Below are positions 45,845 through 54,992 of a stretch of 64,000 nt of DNA, piece after piece. Under the pieces are notes generated by a model. The model saw only the letters and a program-made list of their open reading frames with translations. It had not been told where the DNA came from and ran no database searches. The translations under genes were made by a program, and so were the position numbers. Source of the DNA: Bacillus dicomae (GTDB lineage: Bacteria > Bacillota > Bacilli > Bacillales > Bacillaceae_G). The stretch is taken from contig NZ_VHIV01000002.1 of assembly GCF_006494425.1 (NCBI RefSeq), positions 372,001 to 436,000 on the forward strand, in the 5' to 3' direction. Each line of letters begins with the position of its first letter. The stretch's first letter is position 1.

Positions 45845-47233
45845 TTGAAAACGTTATATATGAACTACGCTGGATCGGAAAAACGCGTTGCAATTGAAGA
45901 GAAGAAAAAAATCGTTGAGTTTTTATGGAAAAGAAATGAAGAACAAGAGATTGTTGGTCATATTTATGTTGGTCGTATCGTAAGGACGATAGCTGGAATG
46001 AACGCAGCTTTTGTAAACATCGGTTTAGAAAAACATGCGTATCTTTCATACGATGATGTACCATCTTCTTATCGTATACATGAAGGACAAGCGGTACTCG
46101 TACAAGTTGTGAAAGAGGCAATTGATACGAAAGGACCGAAATTAACAGCGAATATAGAATTTACCGGGAAATATGTCGTTTATATGCCATATGATGAAAT
46201 GCGTGCGGTTTCTCGGAAAATAAAGAACAATAAAAGAAGGCAACAATTACTCCAGATTGAGGTAGAAGGGACAGGTGGTTACATTTTCCGCTCTGCTTCT
46301 GAAAAAGGAGAAATTGAAGAAATACAAGCTGAAGTGCAAAGGTTACAGCAGTTATATGAAGATCTAAAAAGAAAAGAGGATCAAGGAAAGGCACCGTTAC
46401 TACTTCATCGGCCAGCGACCTTTTTAGATCGTGTATTTCAAGAGAATCCGATTGAAACGATTGAAAAAGTAGTTGTAGATACAAGAAGTATAGTAAAAGA
46501 ACTAGAAGAAAAAGTCGGAAAAGAAAAAGTGTCTTTTTATAATGAAAAATCTTCAATGTTTAATCATTTTGGAATAGAGCGCGAAATCGAGAAAGCACTT
46601 CAAAAAATTGTGTGGCTTCCAAATGGTGCTTATTTAATTGTGGAACAAATGGAGACGATGACTGTAATTGATGTGAATACGGGCAAGTTTACTGGCAAAC
46701 AGAATTTACAAGATACAGTTGTTCGTACAAATGAATTGGCGGCTGAAGAGATAGCGCGTCAATTAAGACTGCGTGATATCGGTGGTATGATATTAATTGA
46801 TTTTATTAATATGAAAAGAAGAGAAGATAAAGAAAAGATAAGAGAATGTCTCATGGCTGCTATGCAAAATGATCGCACGTATACAAGAGTGCTCGGGTTT
46901 ACAGAGTTAGGAATTTTAGAGATGACACGTAAACGCAAAAAACATTCTTTACGTGACGTACTATTAGAAGAGTGTGTACCGTGTAAAGCGACAGGGTATG
47001 TAATGTCGTATGAAACGATTGCATATGAGCTAGAGAGAGAACTAATCACATATGGCAATATAGAAGATGAGGCAGTATTAATTGCTGCTCCTAAAGAACT
47101 GCAAAAACAATTTTTGCAAAAGGAATTACAAAAAAATATTCCATTTGAAATTTATTTCAAAGATGATATGATCGAAAAGTATGCAATTATCCGTTTTGGA
47201 AGTAAAAAAGAAATTGTAGAACGGAAAAAATAG
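45845..47233 (+). CDS. rng: Ribonuclease G (RNase E/G family)
   Basis: A 462-residue endoribonuclease. An S1 domain lies near residues 36-110 (GHIYVGRIVRTIAGMNAAFVNIG). The DNase I-like catalytic part has VIDVNTGKF and LIDFINMKRRED, giving the two Mg-binding Asp. The zinc-link is CVPCKATG near residue 380. No long C-terminal scaffold, so G-type rather than E-type. It starts at TTG after GAGGAAAG. B. subtilis lacks this family and has spoIVFB directly followed by rplU. Confidence 0.93.
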   Translation: MKTLYMNYAGSEKRVAIEEKKKIVEFLWKRNEEQEIVGHIYVGRIVRTIAGMNAAFVNIGLEKHAYLSYDDVPSSYRIHEGQAVLVQVVKEAIDTKGPKLTANIEFTGKYVVYMPYDEMRAVSRKIKNNKRRQQLLQIEVEGTGGYIFRSASEKGEIEEIQAEVQRLQQLYEDLKRKEDQGKAPLLLHRPATFLDRVFQENPIETIEKVVVDTRSIVKELEEKVGKEKVSFYNEKSSMFNHFGIEREIEKALQKIVWLPNGAYLIVEQMETMTVIDVNTGKFTGKQNLQDTVVRTNELAAEEIARQLRLRDIGGMILIDFINMKRREDKEKIRECLMAAMQNDRTYTRVLGFTELGILEMTRKRKKHSLRDVLLEECVPCKATGYVMSYETIAYELERELITYGNIEDEAVLIAAPKELQKQFLQKELQKNIPFEIYFKDDMIEKYAIIRFGSKKEIVERKK

Positions 47234-47248
47234 TTAGTAGAACTTTCA

Positions 47249-47395
47249 TTGACAACCGTCTATGATTCATGATAACATCTTTATGTTATAGTTTATAGCA
47301 CCTAAACGGCTATATGCTACAACCGCACAAGACAGGTTCCCTAAAGGCATTTATGTCTACCTCGTTTTTGGCGAGTCTTAGTAATTAAGAGGAGG
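47249..47395 (+). promoter_or_regulatory. rplU promoter and L21 leader
   Basis: TTGACA (47249-47254) and TAACAT (47273-47278) with an 18-base spacer. The following 110 bases contain GGCTATATGCTACAACCGCA and a GGTTCCC...ACCTCG segment typical of the Bacillus L21 ribosomal-protein leader, thought to bind L21 for feedback. GAGGAGGTGC leads into rplU. Confidence 0.7.
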
Positions 47396-47402
47396 TGCAA
47401 GT

Positions 47403-47711
47403 ATGTACGCAATTATCGAAACAGGTGGAAAACAAATTAAAGTTGAAGCTGGTCAAGCAATCTACATTGAAAAATTAGATGTTGAAGCTGGTGAAACTGT
47501 TACTTTTGACAAAGTTCTTTTCGTTGGTGGCGAAAACGTTAAAGTTGGTAGCCCAGTTGTAGAAGGTGCAACAGTTACTGCGAAAGTTGAAAAACAAGGT
47601 CGCGCTAAGAAAATTATCGTTTTCAAATACAAAGCGAAAAAGAACAATCGTAAGAAACAAGGTCATCGTCAACCTTACACTAAGCTAGTTGTTGAAGCTA
47701 TCAACGCTTAA
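47403..47711 (+). CDS. rplU: 50S ribosomal protein L21
   Basis: 102 residues, normal length, starting [11 protein letters not shown] and ending with the basic [17 protein letters not shown] signature. A 23S rRNA-binding protein. First gene of rplU-prp-rpmA. Confidence 0.98.
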
Positions 47712-47722
47712 TCCAGGTTAAC

Positions 47723-48067
47723 ATGATTAAAATTACGATAAGTCGCACGAAATTAGGAAGTATCCAATCATTTAAAATGACTGGACATGCCGATTATGCG
47801 CCACATGGACAAGACCTTGTCTGTGCTGGAACTACAGCGGTTGTGTTTGGTTCTATAAATGCAGTGGAAGAACTTTGTAATGTGCAGGCAACTATTGAAC
47901 TCGGAAGTGATGGCGGATTCTTAACGTATGAATTGCCTAATGATTTAGACGTTCATGCAGCAGAAAAAGCACAAACGCTTTTAGAAGGATTGGTTGTTTC
48001 GCTTAAGACGATCGAACTTGATTACGGAAAGTATATCCGTTTAATAGAAAAAGTGCAGGAGGTGTAA
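47723..48067 (+). CDS. prp: Ribosomal-processing cysteine protease Prp
   Basis: A 114-residue protease (YsxB) that removes the N-terminal extension of L27. Active-site His is in GHADYAPHG and Cys in DLVCAGTTAV. The L27 encoded next has the matching LQFFASKK cleavage sequence. ATG is eleven bases after rplU; AATCCAGGTT gives a weak ribosome binding site, so translation may depend on rplU. Confidence 0.95.
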   Translation: MIKITISRTKLGSIQSFKMTGHADYAPHGQDLVCAGTTAVVFGSINAVEELCNVQATIELGSDGGFLTYELPNDLDVHAAEKAQTLLEGLVVSLKTIELDYGKYIRLIEKVQEV

Positions 48068-48070
48068 CGT

Positions 48071-48361
48071 ATGTTAAGATTAGATCTTCAGTTTTTCGCA
48101 TCTAAGAAAGGTGTAGGTAGTACAAAGAACGGTCGTGACTCTCAGTCAAAACGTCTTGGTGCTAAACGCGCAGATGGTCAAACGGTTTCAGGTGGTTCAA
48201 TTCTTTACCGTCAACGCGGTACAAAAATTTATCCAGGTGTTAACGTTGGTCGTGGTGGCGATGACACTTTATACGCGAAAGTTGACGGCGTAGTACGCTT
48301 TGAGCGTCTTGGCCGTGACCGCAAACAAGTGAGCGTATATCCTGTTGCTCAAGAAGCATAA
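48071..48361 (+). CDS. rpmA: 50S ribosomal protein L27
   Basis: 96 residues with the Firmicute N-terminal extension [10 protein letters not shown] in front of the mature start [14 protein letters not shown]. The extension must be cut by Prp for the tail to reach the peptidyl transferase centre. AGGAGGTGTAA precedes the ATG. Confidence 0.98.
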   Translation: MLRLDLQFFASKKGVGSTKNGRDSQSKRLGAKRADGQTVSGGSILYRQRGTKIYPGVNVGRGGDDTLYAKVDGVVRFERLGRDRKQVSVYPVAQEA

Positions 48362-48371
48362 GAACTCACGG

Positions 48372-48408
48372 AAAACTCTAACCTGAGTGCAGGTTAGAGT
48401 TTTTCTAT
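48372..48408 (+). terminator. rpmA terminator
   Basis: 13-bp stem AAAACTCTAACCT/AGGTTAGAGTTTT (48372-48384 with 48391-48403) and T-run. Confidence 0.9.
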
Positions 48409-48424
48409 ATTAAGGGGTATCTAA

Positions 48425-48973
48425 ATGAATGAAAAATGGACAATTATAGATGCATTGCGTCATTCAAGACATGATTGGCTCAATCGTATGCAGATGGTGA
48501 AAGGAAACCTTTCCCTTGGAAAAGTGGAAGAGATTCATAGGCTCATCGATCGTTTTGTCCAAGAAGCGAGACAAGAATCCAATCTGATGGGGCTATCCAT
48601 GCCTTTATTTTCAGAGTGGATTTTAACATATAATTGGAAACAGCAGCCGTGCTTATTGGAGTACGAAGTATTAGGGAATTTACATAACTTATCTCATTTA
48701 GATGAGACTGTATGTACATGGACGAATCAATTTTTCTCAATGCTTCAGCATAGTTTAGACGTATATGTTGAAAATTATGTTTGTATCACAATTGAATGTG
48801 ACGCGGAGAATGCTCGTTTCTTTTTTGATTTTCGTGGTAAGCTAACGAGTGTAGAAGAACTACAGAATTGGCTTGCGACCCAAAACAATAAATGGTATTC
48901 CATTTCTTATACAGTAAGAGACGAAGAAGTCTCAGTTATATTACAACCAATTGAAAAAAGTGTGGTGAAATAA
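48425..48973 (+). CDS. spo0B: Sporulation initiation phosphotransferase Spo0B
   Basis: A 182-residue phosphorelay protein passing phosphate from Spo0F to Spo0A. The active histidine is His16 in [13 protein letters not shown], within the helical hairpin. The C-terminal half is a degenerate ATPase-like fold without nucleotide motifs. It shares one base with the obg start (ATAATG), so the two are coupled as in B. subtilis. Confidence 0.93.
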   Translation: MNEKWTIIDALRHSRHDWLNRMQMVKGNLSLGKVEEIHRLIDRFVQEARQESNLMGLSMPLFSEWILTYNWKQQPCLLEYEVLGNLHNLSHLDETVCTWTNQFFSMLQHSLDVYVENYVCITIECDAENARFFFDFRGKLTSVEELQNWLATQNNKWYSISYTVRDEEVSVILQPIEKSVVK

Positions 48974-50259
48974 TGTTTGTAGATCAGGTCAAGATATATG
49001 TAAAAGGCGGCGACGGTGGTAACGGAATGGTTGCGTATCGTCGTGAGAAGTATGTTCCAAAAGGTGGCCCAGCAGGTGGCGACGGTGGTAAAGGTGCAGA
49101 TGTTGTTTTCGTTGTTGAAGAAGGCTTACGTACATTAATGGACTTCCGCTACCAACGTCATTTCAAAGCTGATCGCGGTCAGCACGGAATGAGTAAAGGT
49201 CAGCACGGACGTAAATCTGAAGATTTACTTGTAAAGGTTCCACCAGGAACAGTAGTAAAAGATGAAAAAACTGGGCAAATTCTTGCCGATTTAGTAACGC
49301 ATGGACAAACTGCTGTAATTGCAAAAGGTGGCCGCGGTGGCCGTGGTAACTCACGTTTCGCAACAGCTACAAACCCAGCGCCAGAAATCGCTGAGAATGG
49401 GGAACCAGGTCAAGAGCGTGATGTCATTCTAGAACTTAAAGTACTAGCAGACGTTGGACTTGTTGGATTCCCAAGTGTAGGTAAATCTACATTATTATCT
49501 GTTGTATCATCAGCACGTCCGAAAATTGCAGAGTATCACTTTACAACAATCGTTCCAAATCTTGGTGTTGTTGAAACTGGTGATAACCGCAGCTTCGTTA
49601 TGGCTGACCTTCCTGGACTAATTGAAGGCGCACATGCAGGCGTTGGACTTGGACACCAATTCTTACGTCATATTGAGCGTACACGTGTAATCGTGCATGT
49701 TATTGATATGTCTGGTTTAGAAGGCCGTGATCCATATGAAGATTACGTCACGATTAATAATGAATTAAAAGAATACAATCTTCGCTTAACTGAGCGTCCA
49801 CAAGTTGTTGTTGCAAACAAAATGGATATGCCAGATGCAGAAGAGAACTTACAAGGCTTTAAAGAGAAAGTGGGAGACGAAGTAAAAATCTTCCCAATCT
49901 CAGCTGTAACGAAACAAGGTGTTCGTGACTTACTGTTTGAAGTAGCGAACTTAATAGAAACAACACCTGAATTCCCAATACATGATGTTGCGGATGAGTC
50001 TGACACAAGTGTAATGTACAAATTTGATACGGAAGGTGTTAAATTTGAAATTACACGTGAAAGTGATGGCACGTTTGTTATCTCTGGTTACGATATTGAG
50101 AAAACATTCAAAATGACAGACTTCTCACGTGATGAATCTATACGTCGTTTCGCTCGTCAAATGCGCGGAATGGGTATTGATGAAGCGCTTCGTGCACGTG
50201 GTGCAAAAGACGGAGATATTGTAAAAATTCTTGAATATGAATTTGAATTTATCGATTAA
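48973..50259 (+). CDS. obg: Obg GTPase
   Basis: A 428-residue ribosome-associated GTPase, essential in Bacillus. The glycine-rich Obg fold (1-158, [22 protein letters not shown]) is followed by the G domain ([32 protein letters not shown]) and the C-terminal OCT domain (about 350-428). The stop codon begins the terminator stem. Confidence 0.97.
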   Translation: MFVDQVKIYVKGGDGGNGMVAYRREKYVPKGGPAGGDGGKGADVVFVVEEGLRTLMDFRYQRHFKADRGQHGMSKGQHGRKSEDLLVKVPPGTVVKDEKTGQILADLVTHGQTAVIAKGGRGGRGNSRFATATNPAPEIAENGEPGQERDVILELKVLADVGLVGFPSVGKSTLLSVVSSARPKIAEYHFTTIVPNLGVVETGDNRSFVMADLPGLIEGAHAGVGLGHQFLRHIERTRVIVHVIDMSGLEGRDPYEDYVTINNELKEYNLRLTERPQVVVANKMDMPDAEENLQGFKEKVGDEVKIFPISAVTKQGVRDLLFEVANLIETTPEFPIHDVADESDTSVMYKFDTEGVKFEITRESDGTFVISGYDIEKTFKMTDFSRDESIRRFARQMRGMGIDEALRARGAKDGDIVKILEYEFEFID

Positions 50260-50289
50260 GACTGCCGAAATATGGCAGTCTTTTTTTAT
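50258..50289 (+). terminator. obg terminator
   Basis: 9-bp stem AAGACTGCC/GGCAGTCTT (50258-50266 with 50274-50282) and T-run. Confidence 0.92.
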
Positions 50290-50396
50290 ATCGTAAAAGT
50301 CTGATTTATACAGGAAAAAATCCCCACTAATTAAATTTTCAATTTATAATAGAAAAGGAGTAGTTTTATAAGAATTTTTATGGGGAGAAAACGAAC

Positions 50397-51104
50397 ATGT
50401 ATAAAATATTAATTGTAGAAGACGATGAGAAAATAGCGGGGATATTAGAAGAGCATTTAGAAAGGTATGGCTATCAATCATTTAGAGCAAGTGATTTACG
50501 ACATATAAAAGATGAGTTCGTAAAAGTAAATCCACATCTCGTGTTACTTGATATTAATTTACCGTATTTTGATGGTTTCTATTGGTGTCGCCAAATCCGC
50601 AGTATATCGAATGCACCAATTATTTTTGTTTCTGCAAGAACGGGGGAAATGGATCAAGTAATGGCAATCGAAAATGGCGGAGATGATTACATTACGAAGC
50701 CATTCCATTTAGACATTGTAATGGCTAAGGTGAAAAGTGCACTTCGACGTGGGTATGGCGAGTATGCTTCTGCGGCAGAAAGTGATTGTTTAGGCGTAAA
50801 TGGATTGTTGTTATTCCCATCCCAGCACGTTGTTGAGTGGAAAGGACAACAAACAGAACTGACAAAAAATGAATTTTACTTATTAGAGTGTTTAATGAAA
50901 CAGGCGAATCAATACGTAACGCGTGAAGAACTGTTAGAAGCGTTGTGGGATGAAGTAGCCTTTGTTGATGATAATACATTAACCGTAAATGTAAAACGTG
51001 TAAGGAAGAAGCTAGAGGAGCTAGGCATTAAAAATGCAATTGTAACGAAACGTGGGTATGGTTACGCGCTTCTTACAGAGTGGGGAGAAGGGCATGAAGG
51101 TTAA
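50397..51104 (+). CDS. OmpR-family response regulator, BceR-like
   Basis: A 235-residue regulator. The receiver domain has Asp9/Asp10, phosphoacceptor Asp52 in LLDINLP and Lys in YITKPF. The winged-helix output domain (about 130-230) ends in VTKRGYGYAL. Partner of the kinase that overlaps its end by eleven bases. Linked to a BceAB-type transporter, so it is expected to bind TnACA-N4-TGTAA boxes, two of which occur in this window (13452 and 52163). GGGGAG precedes the ATG. Confidence 0.92.
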   Translation: MYKILIVEDDEKIAGILEEHLERYGYQSFRASDLRHIKDEFVKVNPHLVLLDINLPYFDGFYWCRQIRSISNAPIIFVSARTGEMDQVMAIENGGDDYITKPFHLDIVMAKVKSALRRGYGEYASAAESDCLGVNGLLLFPSQHVVEWKGQQTELTKNEFYLLECLMKQANQYVTREELLEALWDEVAFVDDNTLTVNVKRVRKKLEELGIKNAIVTKRGYGYALLTEWGEGHEG

Positions 51105-52176
51105 AAATTACCTTATGGACCGTTTTTCTTTAATTCTTTCTTATATTGTTAGCCTTTGTTTATTTGGCCTCGTTTTGCAGTTGCAAAGTCTTTTAGAAAA
51201 GAGATCGATTGATTGGAGTACGTGGTTATACGGACTTTTATTAGGGATAGTTGTTTTTACTGTATATCTCATTTACGATTACCGAAAACGGAGTGTGTTT
51301 CTAAAGAGGATCGAAAAGTATGTTACTGGCGGAAATACATTACATGATTCATTACTTATTGATACCTCTTATACGGCAGAGCAAGAGATGGTCGTTGAAT
51401 CGTTTACGTTATTAAGACAGCAATATATGAATGAAGTTCATAAACAGCATGCAAAAGAACAACAGCAAATGATATTTATGAACCAATGGATTCATCAAAT
51501 GAAAACACCAGTTTCGGTTATAGAATTGTTATTACAGAAGTTTGGTAAAGAGCATCGTGAAGCAAGAGCAACTGTTGAAAGTATTCGTGAAGAAAATAAC
51601 CGCATACTTAATGGTTTAGATTTAGCGTTACATATGGCAAGATTAGAGCAATTTGCGAAAGATTATAAAGTAGAAGTAGTAAATGTGATAGATATCATTC
51701 GAGGTATTATTAATGAAAATCGAAAATCCTTCATTCAATCGTCTGTATTTCCGAAAGTGATGTTTGAAGAAGATATTTGTATGGTTGCCTCTGATAGAAA
51801 ATGGCTCAGTATTGCTATAGGGCAAATTGTTGTAAATGCAATTAAGTATACAAAAATTTCGGAAGTAGAGAAAAAGGAAATTCAATTTCGAATTGAAGAG
51901 AAAGATCAAAAGGTGTTATTACATATTAAGGACAATGGAATCGGTATTCCAGAGCAAGATGTAAAGCGCATATTTGACCCATTCTTTACGGGAATAAACG
52001 GCCGTAAAACGAGAGAAGCGACTGGAATGGGTTTATATATTACGAAGGAAATTTGCGATAATTTACATCACGGTATTTATGTGCAATCGGCTGAAGGAGA
52101 AGGGACAACATTCACGTTCCAATTTGCAAAAGATGAAGAATATCATACATTAATGAGAAAAATGACAAAACTGTAA
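51094..52176 (+). CDS. Intramembrane-sensing histidine kinase, BceS-like
   Basis: A 360-residue kinase. Two spans (about 12-32 and 44-62) enclose only about ten outer residues, the hallmark of intramembrane-sensing kinases that need the cognate ABC transporter to detect peptide antibiotics. Phospho-accepting His134 is in IHQMKTPVSV. ATPase motifs are NAIKYT, DNGIGI and GMGLYI. Start ATG 51094 after GGGGAGAAGGG. Its stop codon is part of a BceR-type box. Confidence 0.92.
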   Translation: MKVKNYLMDRFSLILSYIVSLCLFGLVLQLQSLLEKRSIDWSTWLYGLLLGIVVFTVYLIYDYRKRSVFLKRIEKYVTGGNTLHDSLLIDTSYTAEQEMVVESFTLLRQQYMNEVHKQHAKEQQQMIFMNQWIHQMKTPVSVIELLLQKFGKEHREARATVESIREENNRILNGLDLALHMARLEQFAKDYKVEVVNVIDIIRGIINENRKSFIQSSVFPKVMFEEDICMVASDRKWLSIAIGQIVVNAIKYTKISEVEKKEIQFRIEEKDQKVLLHIKDNGIGIPEQDVKRIFDPFFTGINGRKTREATGMGLYITKEICDNLHHGIYVQSAEGEGTTFTFQFAKDEEYHTLMRKMTKL

Positions 52177-52235
52177 GATAACAAAACGTTTTGTAAGGGA
52201 AATCACTCGTTTCTTTTTCTTATTTTTCTTATAGT
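52163..52235 (+). promoter_or_regulatory. BceR-type operator and promoter of the ABC transporter
   Basis: TGACA-AAAC-TGTAA (52163-52176) exactly fits TnACA-N4-TGTAA and covers the kinase stop codon. A perfect palindrome ACAAAACGTTTTGT follows at 52181-52194. TATAGT (52230-52235) is the likely -10, 53 bases after the box. No good -35 is seen. Confidence 0.65.
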
Positions 52236-52269
52236 AAATGTAAGAAGAAAACACGTAGGGGGATTAGAA

Positions 52270-53046
52270 ATGAGTGTTCTTGAAGTAAAAGGATTAACGA
52301 AGGTGTACCAATCAAAAGGTTCAGTAGCGACGACTGCTTTAAACGATATAAATTTTAAAATAGAAGAAGGCGAATTTGTAGGGATTATGGGTCCTTCAGG
52401 GAGCGGGAAAACAACGCTTTTAAATTTATTAGCAACAATTGATAAGCAAACTTCAGGTCATGTGCTTGTAAATGGGGAAGAAATTAATCAAATGCGTGCT
52501 GCAAAATTAGCAGAGTTTCGCCGTACACATTTAGGATTCATTTTCCAAGATTTTAACTTACTTGATACGTTATCGATTAAAGAAAATATTATTTTACCGC
52601 TTGTCATGGCGAAGAAATCTGTAAATGAAATCGATGCGAAAGTGCTTGAGATTGCAAAGTTTTTAAACATCGAAGAAATTTTAAATAAAAAAGTATATGA
52701 AGTATCAGGCGGCCAACAACAACGTGCAGCAGCTGCGAGAGCGATTATTCATGAACCGACTTTAATTTTAGCGGATGAGCCAACTGGAAACTTAGATTCA
52801 AAGTCAGCAAAATCATTAATGAGCGCGTTGCAAGATTTGCATGAACAAAAGAAAGTAACAATTGCAATGGTAACGCATGATCCAGTAGCGGCGAGTTATT
52901 GCGAACGTATTCTGTTCATACGTGATGGAGAGATTTTCTCAGAAATACATAAAGGAAGAACGAAACAAGCCTTTTTCCAAGAAATTCTGGACGTACTTGC
53001 GATGCTAGGAGGGGAATATCATGAACTTTCGCCAGCTCGCGCTTAA
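52270..53046 (+). CDS. ABC transporter ATPase, BceA-like
   Basis: A 258-residue nucleotide-binding protein of the MacB/BceA group. Walker A GPSGSGKTTLL lies near 39-49, signature VSGGQQQRAA near 145, and Walker B LILADEPTGNLDSKS near 165. With a BceB-type permease it frees cell-wall precursors from bacitracin-like or lantibiotic peptides and signals to BceS. TAGGGGGATT precedes the ATG. It overlaps the first permease by 26 bases. Confidence 0.93.
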   Translation: MSVLEVKGLTKVYQSKGSVATTALNDINFKIEEGEFVGIMGPSGSGKTTLLNLLATIDKQTSGHVLVNGEEINQMRAAKLAEFRRTHLGFIFQDFNLLDTLSIKENIILPLVMAKKSVNEIDAKVLEIAKFLNIEEILNKKVYEVSGGQQQRAAAARAIIHEPTLILADEPTGNLDSKSAKSLMSALQDLHEQKKVTIAMVTHDPVAASYCERILFIRDGEIFSEIHKGRTKQAFFQEILDVLAMLGGEYHELSPARA

Positions 53047-54943
53047 TAATGTAAAAGGAAATTGGCGTAATTATAAAGCGTTTCTTATTAGCAGTTGTTT
53101 ATCGATTGTCGTATTTTTCATGTATGCTTCCTTTATTTATCATCCAGATGTCGTAAGTGGTAATATTAGTATGAGGGAGATGATTTCAAAAGGGTTAGAA
53201 TCGATGAATTATATTGTAGTCATCTTCTCAGCACTCTTTATTTTATATGCAAATTCAACATTTTTACGAGCAAGAAAAAAAGAGTTTGGCCTATTAACAT
53301 TAATAGGCGGAACAAAATCTCAACTTGGCCGAATGATTATATTAGAACAGCTTATGTTAGGTAGTATTGCAATTGTAGTAGGTATTGGGCTTGGTATGCT
53401 TTGTTCAAAATTATTCTTCCAAGCATTAAGCGTAATATTGAAAATAGATAAAACACTACCACTCGTATGGAATAGTAAAGCAGTTTTGATTACAGCAGGT
53501 GTATACTTTATTTTATTTTTAATCTTATCATTGTTTAGCGTTTGGACAGTAGGACGCTTGCAAATTATTGATTTATTAAGAGAAGCAAGAAAACAAAAAG
53601 TAGAACCTTTTGCATTTACATGGTTATGTGTAGTGGGTATAGGATGTATTATTGTTGCATATGTACTTAGCTTCCAAGTAACATTTATGAATTTTATCAT
53701 TCTGTTTTTACCGATTGTAGGGCTGACGATAGGCGGAACTTATTTGCTGTTTGCACAAGGTAGTACAGTTGTATTAAAGGCGTTACAAAAACGAAAAAAA
53801 TCTTTTTATACATATCCAAATATGTTCGTACTTAGCAATCTTATTTATAAAATGAAAGATAATGCTCGTTTTCTATTTGTAATTTCTATCATTACAGCCG
53901 TTGTATCTTCAGCAGTTGGTACGCTGTACGTATTCTTTGAGGATATGAGTTATAAGGCAGTAACTAGTACCCCGCATGCTATTTCGTATGAGGAAAAGGG
54001 AATACATACGCATAATGTCATCAAAGAAGGAAAAGCAAAAGAATTAATAAAAAAACACGGATTTGAAGAAGCGCGAGAAGTAACGTACGTAAAACTTCCT
54101 GGAACTCAAAAAATTACAATGTTTAACAGTGAACATGAAATGCCAATGGCGATTGTTTCAGAAAAAGAATATAACGCTGAAGTACGTAAACAAAAAAGAG
54201 AGCAAGTTAGAGAAGTTCATAATGCACCTGGTAGTGCAACGATGGTCATAACGGATATGGCAAACGATATGATGAAGATAGATCGTACGAAACCGCATGA
54301 AATTAAAATTAACGGACAAAAGCAATCTGTTCAATTAAATGACCCAACTTCATTTTCTGTTTTTAATGATAGTGAATATCTCATTGTAAATGATCAAGAT
54401 TTTGAGAAATACGCAAAGCTCGTACCGGATGAAGAAAAGACGAAATATTACGGTTATTATATAGAAGACTGGAAAAGTACGGAAGATCTTGTGTTAGATT
54501 TAAAAAAGGAAATTGCACCAGATAAACAAGGGGAACTAAACAACTCAGTGCTCGCTTATAAAAATATAAGGGAATCAGGGGCAATTACAATGTTTATCGG
54601 TTTCTTTGTAGCAGTACTATTCTTCTTCTTCGCTTGTAGTATGACATACTTTAAATGGTTTAACGATAAAGAACAAGATCGTATTCAATTTAAATCGTTA
54701 AAGAGAATCGGTATGACAGATAAAGAAATTCGACAAATTGCAATTCGACAAATGGGCGTTATCTTCTTTATCCCAATTGTAATTGGTGCCATTCATAGTG
54801 GATTTGCTCTTCATACGTTAGGAAAAATGCTTTATCTCGATTTATGGAAATCAGGTGCGATTGTAATTGGATCGTACATTGTAGCTTCCGCGATTTACTT
54901 TATGATCGCGCAAAGAGGATATTTGAAACACGTGCAAAGCTAG
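53021..54943 (+). CDS. ABC transporter permease, BceB-like (first)
   Basis: A 640-residue FtsX-type permease with ten predicted spans and a large extracytoplasmic domain of about 200 residues between spans seven and eight (about 310-520), the place of peptide sensing. The N-terminus MNFRQLALNNVKGNWRNYKA is typical. The stop codon sits in a hairpin (54936-54959) that may partly terminate before the second permease. AGGAGGGGAA precedes the ATG. Confidence 0.92.
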   Translation: MNFRQLALNNVKGNWRNYKAFLISSCLSIVVFFMYASFIYHPDVVSGNISMREMISKGLESMNYIVVIFSALFILYANSTFLRARKKEFGLLTLIGGTKSQLGRMIILEQLMLGSIAIVVGIGLGMLCSKLFFQALSVILKIDKTLPLVWNSKAVLITAGVYFILFLILSLFSVWTVGRLQIIDLLREARKQKVEPFAFTWLCVVGIGCIIVAYVLSFQVTFMNFIILFLPIVGLTIGGTYLLFAQGSTVVLKALQKRKKSFYTYPNMFVLSNLIYKMKDNARFLFVISIITAVVSSAVGTLYVFFEDMSYKAVTSTPHAISYEEKGIHTHNVIKEGKAKELIKKHGFEEAREVTYVKLPGTQKITMFNSEHEMPMAIVSEKEYNAEVRKQKREQVREVHNAPGSATMVITDMANDMMKIDRTKPHEIKINGQKQSVQLNDPTSFSVFNDSEYLIVNDQDFEKYAKLVPDEEKTKYYGYYIEDWKSTEDLVLDLKKEIAPDKQGELNNSVLAYKNIRESGAITMFIGFFVAVLFFFFACSMTYFKWFNDKEQDRIQFKSLKRIGMTDKEIRQIAIRQMGVIFFIPIVIGAIHSGFALHTLGKMLYLDLWKSGAIVIGSYIVASAIYFMIAQRGYLKHVQS

Positions 54944-54963
54944 AGAAATCTCTAGCTTTTTGC
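54936..54963 (+). terminator. Hairpin between the two permease genes
   Basis: Perfect 11-bp stem AAAGCTAGAGA/TCTCTAGCTTT with AA in the loop, followed by only a short T stretch (TTT, then GC). Possibly a partial terminator. Confidence 0.6.
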
Positions 54964-54992
54964 CTATGTAGTAAGTTATAGGGGGACGATAG

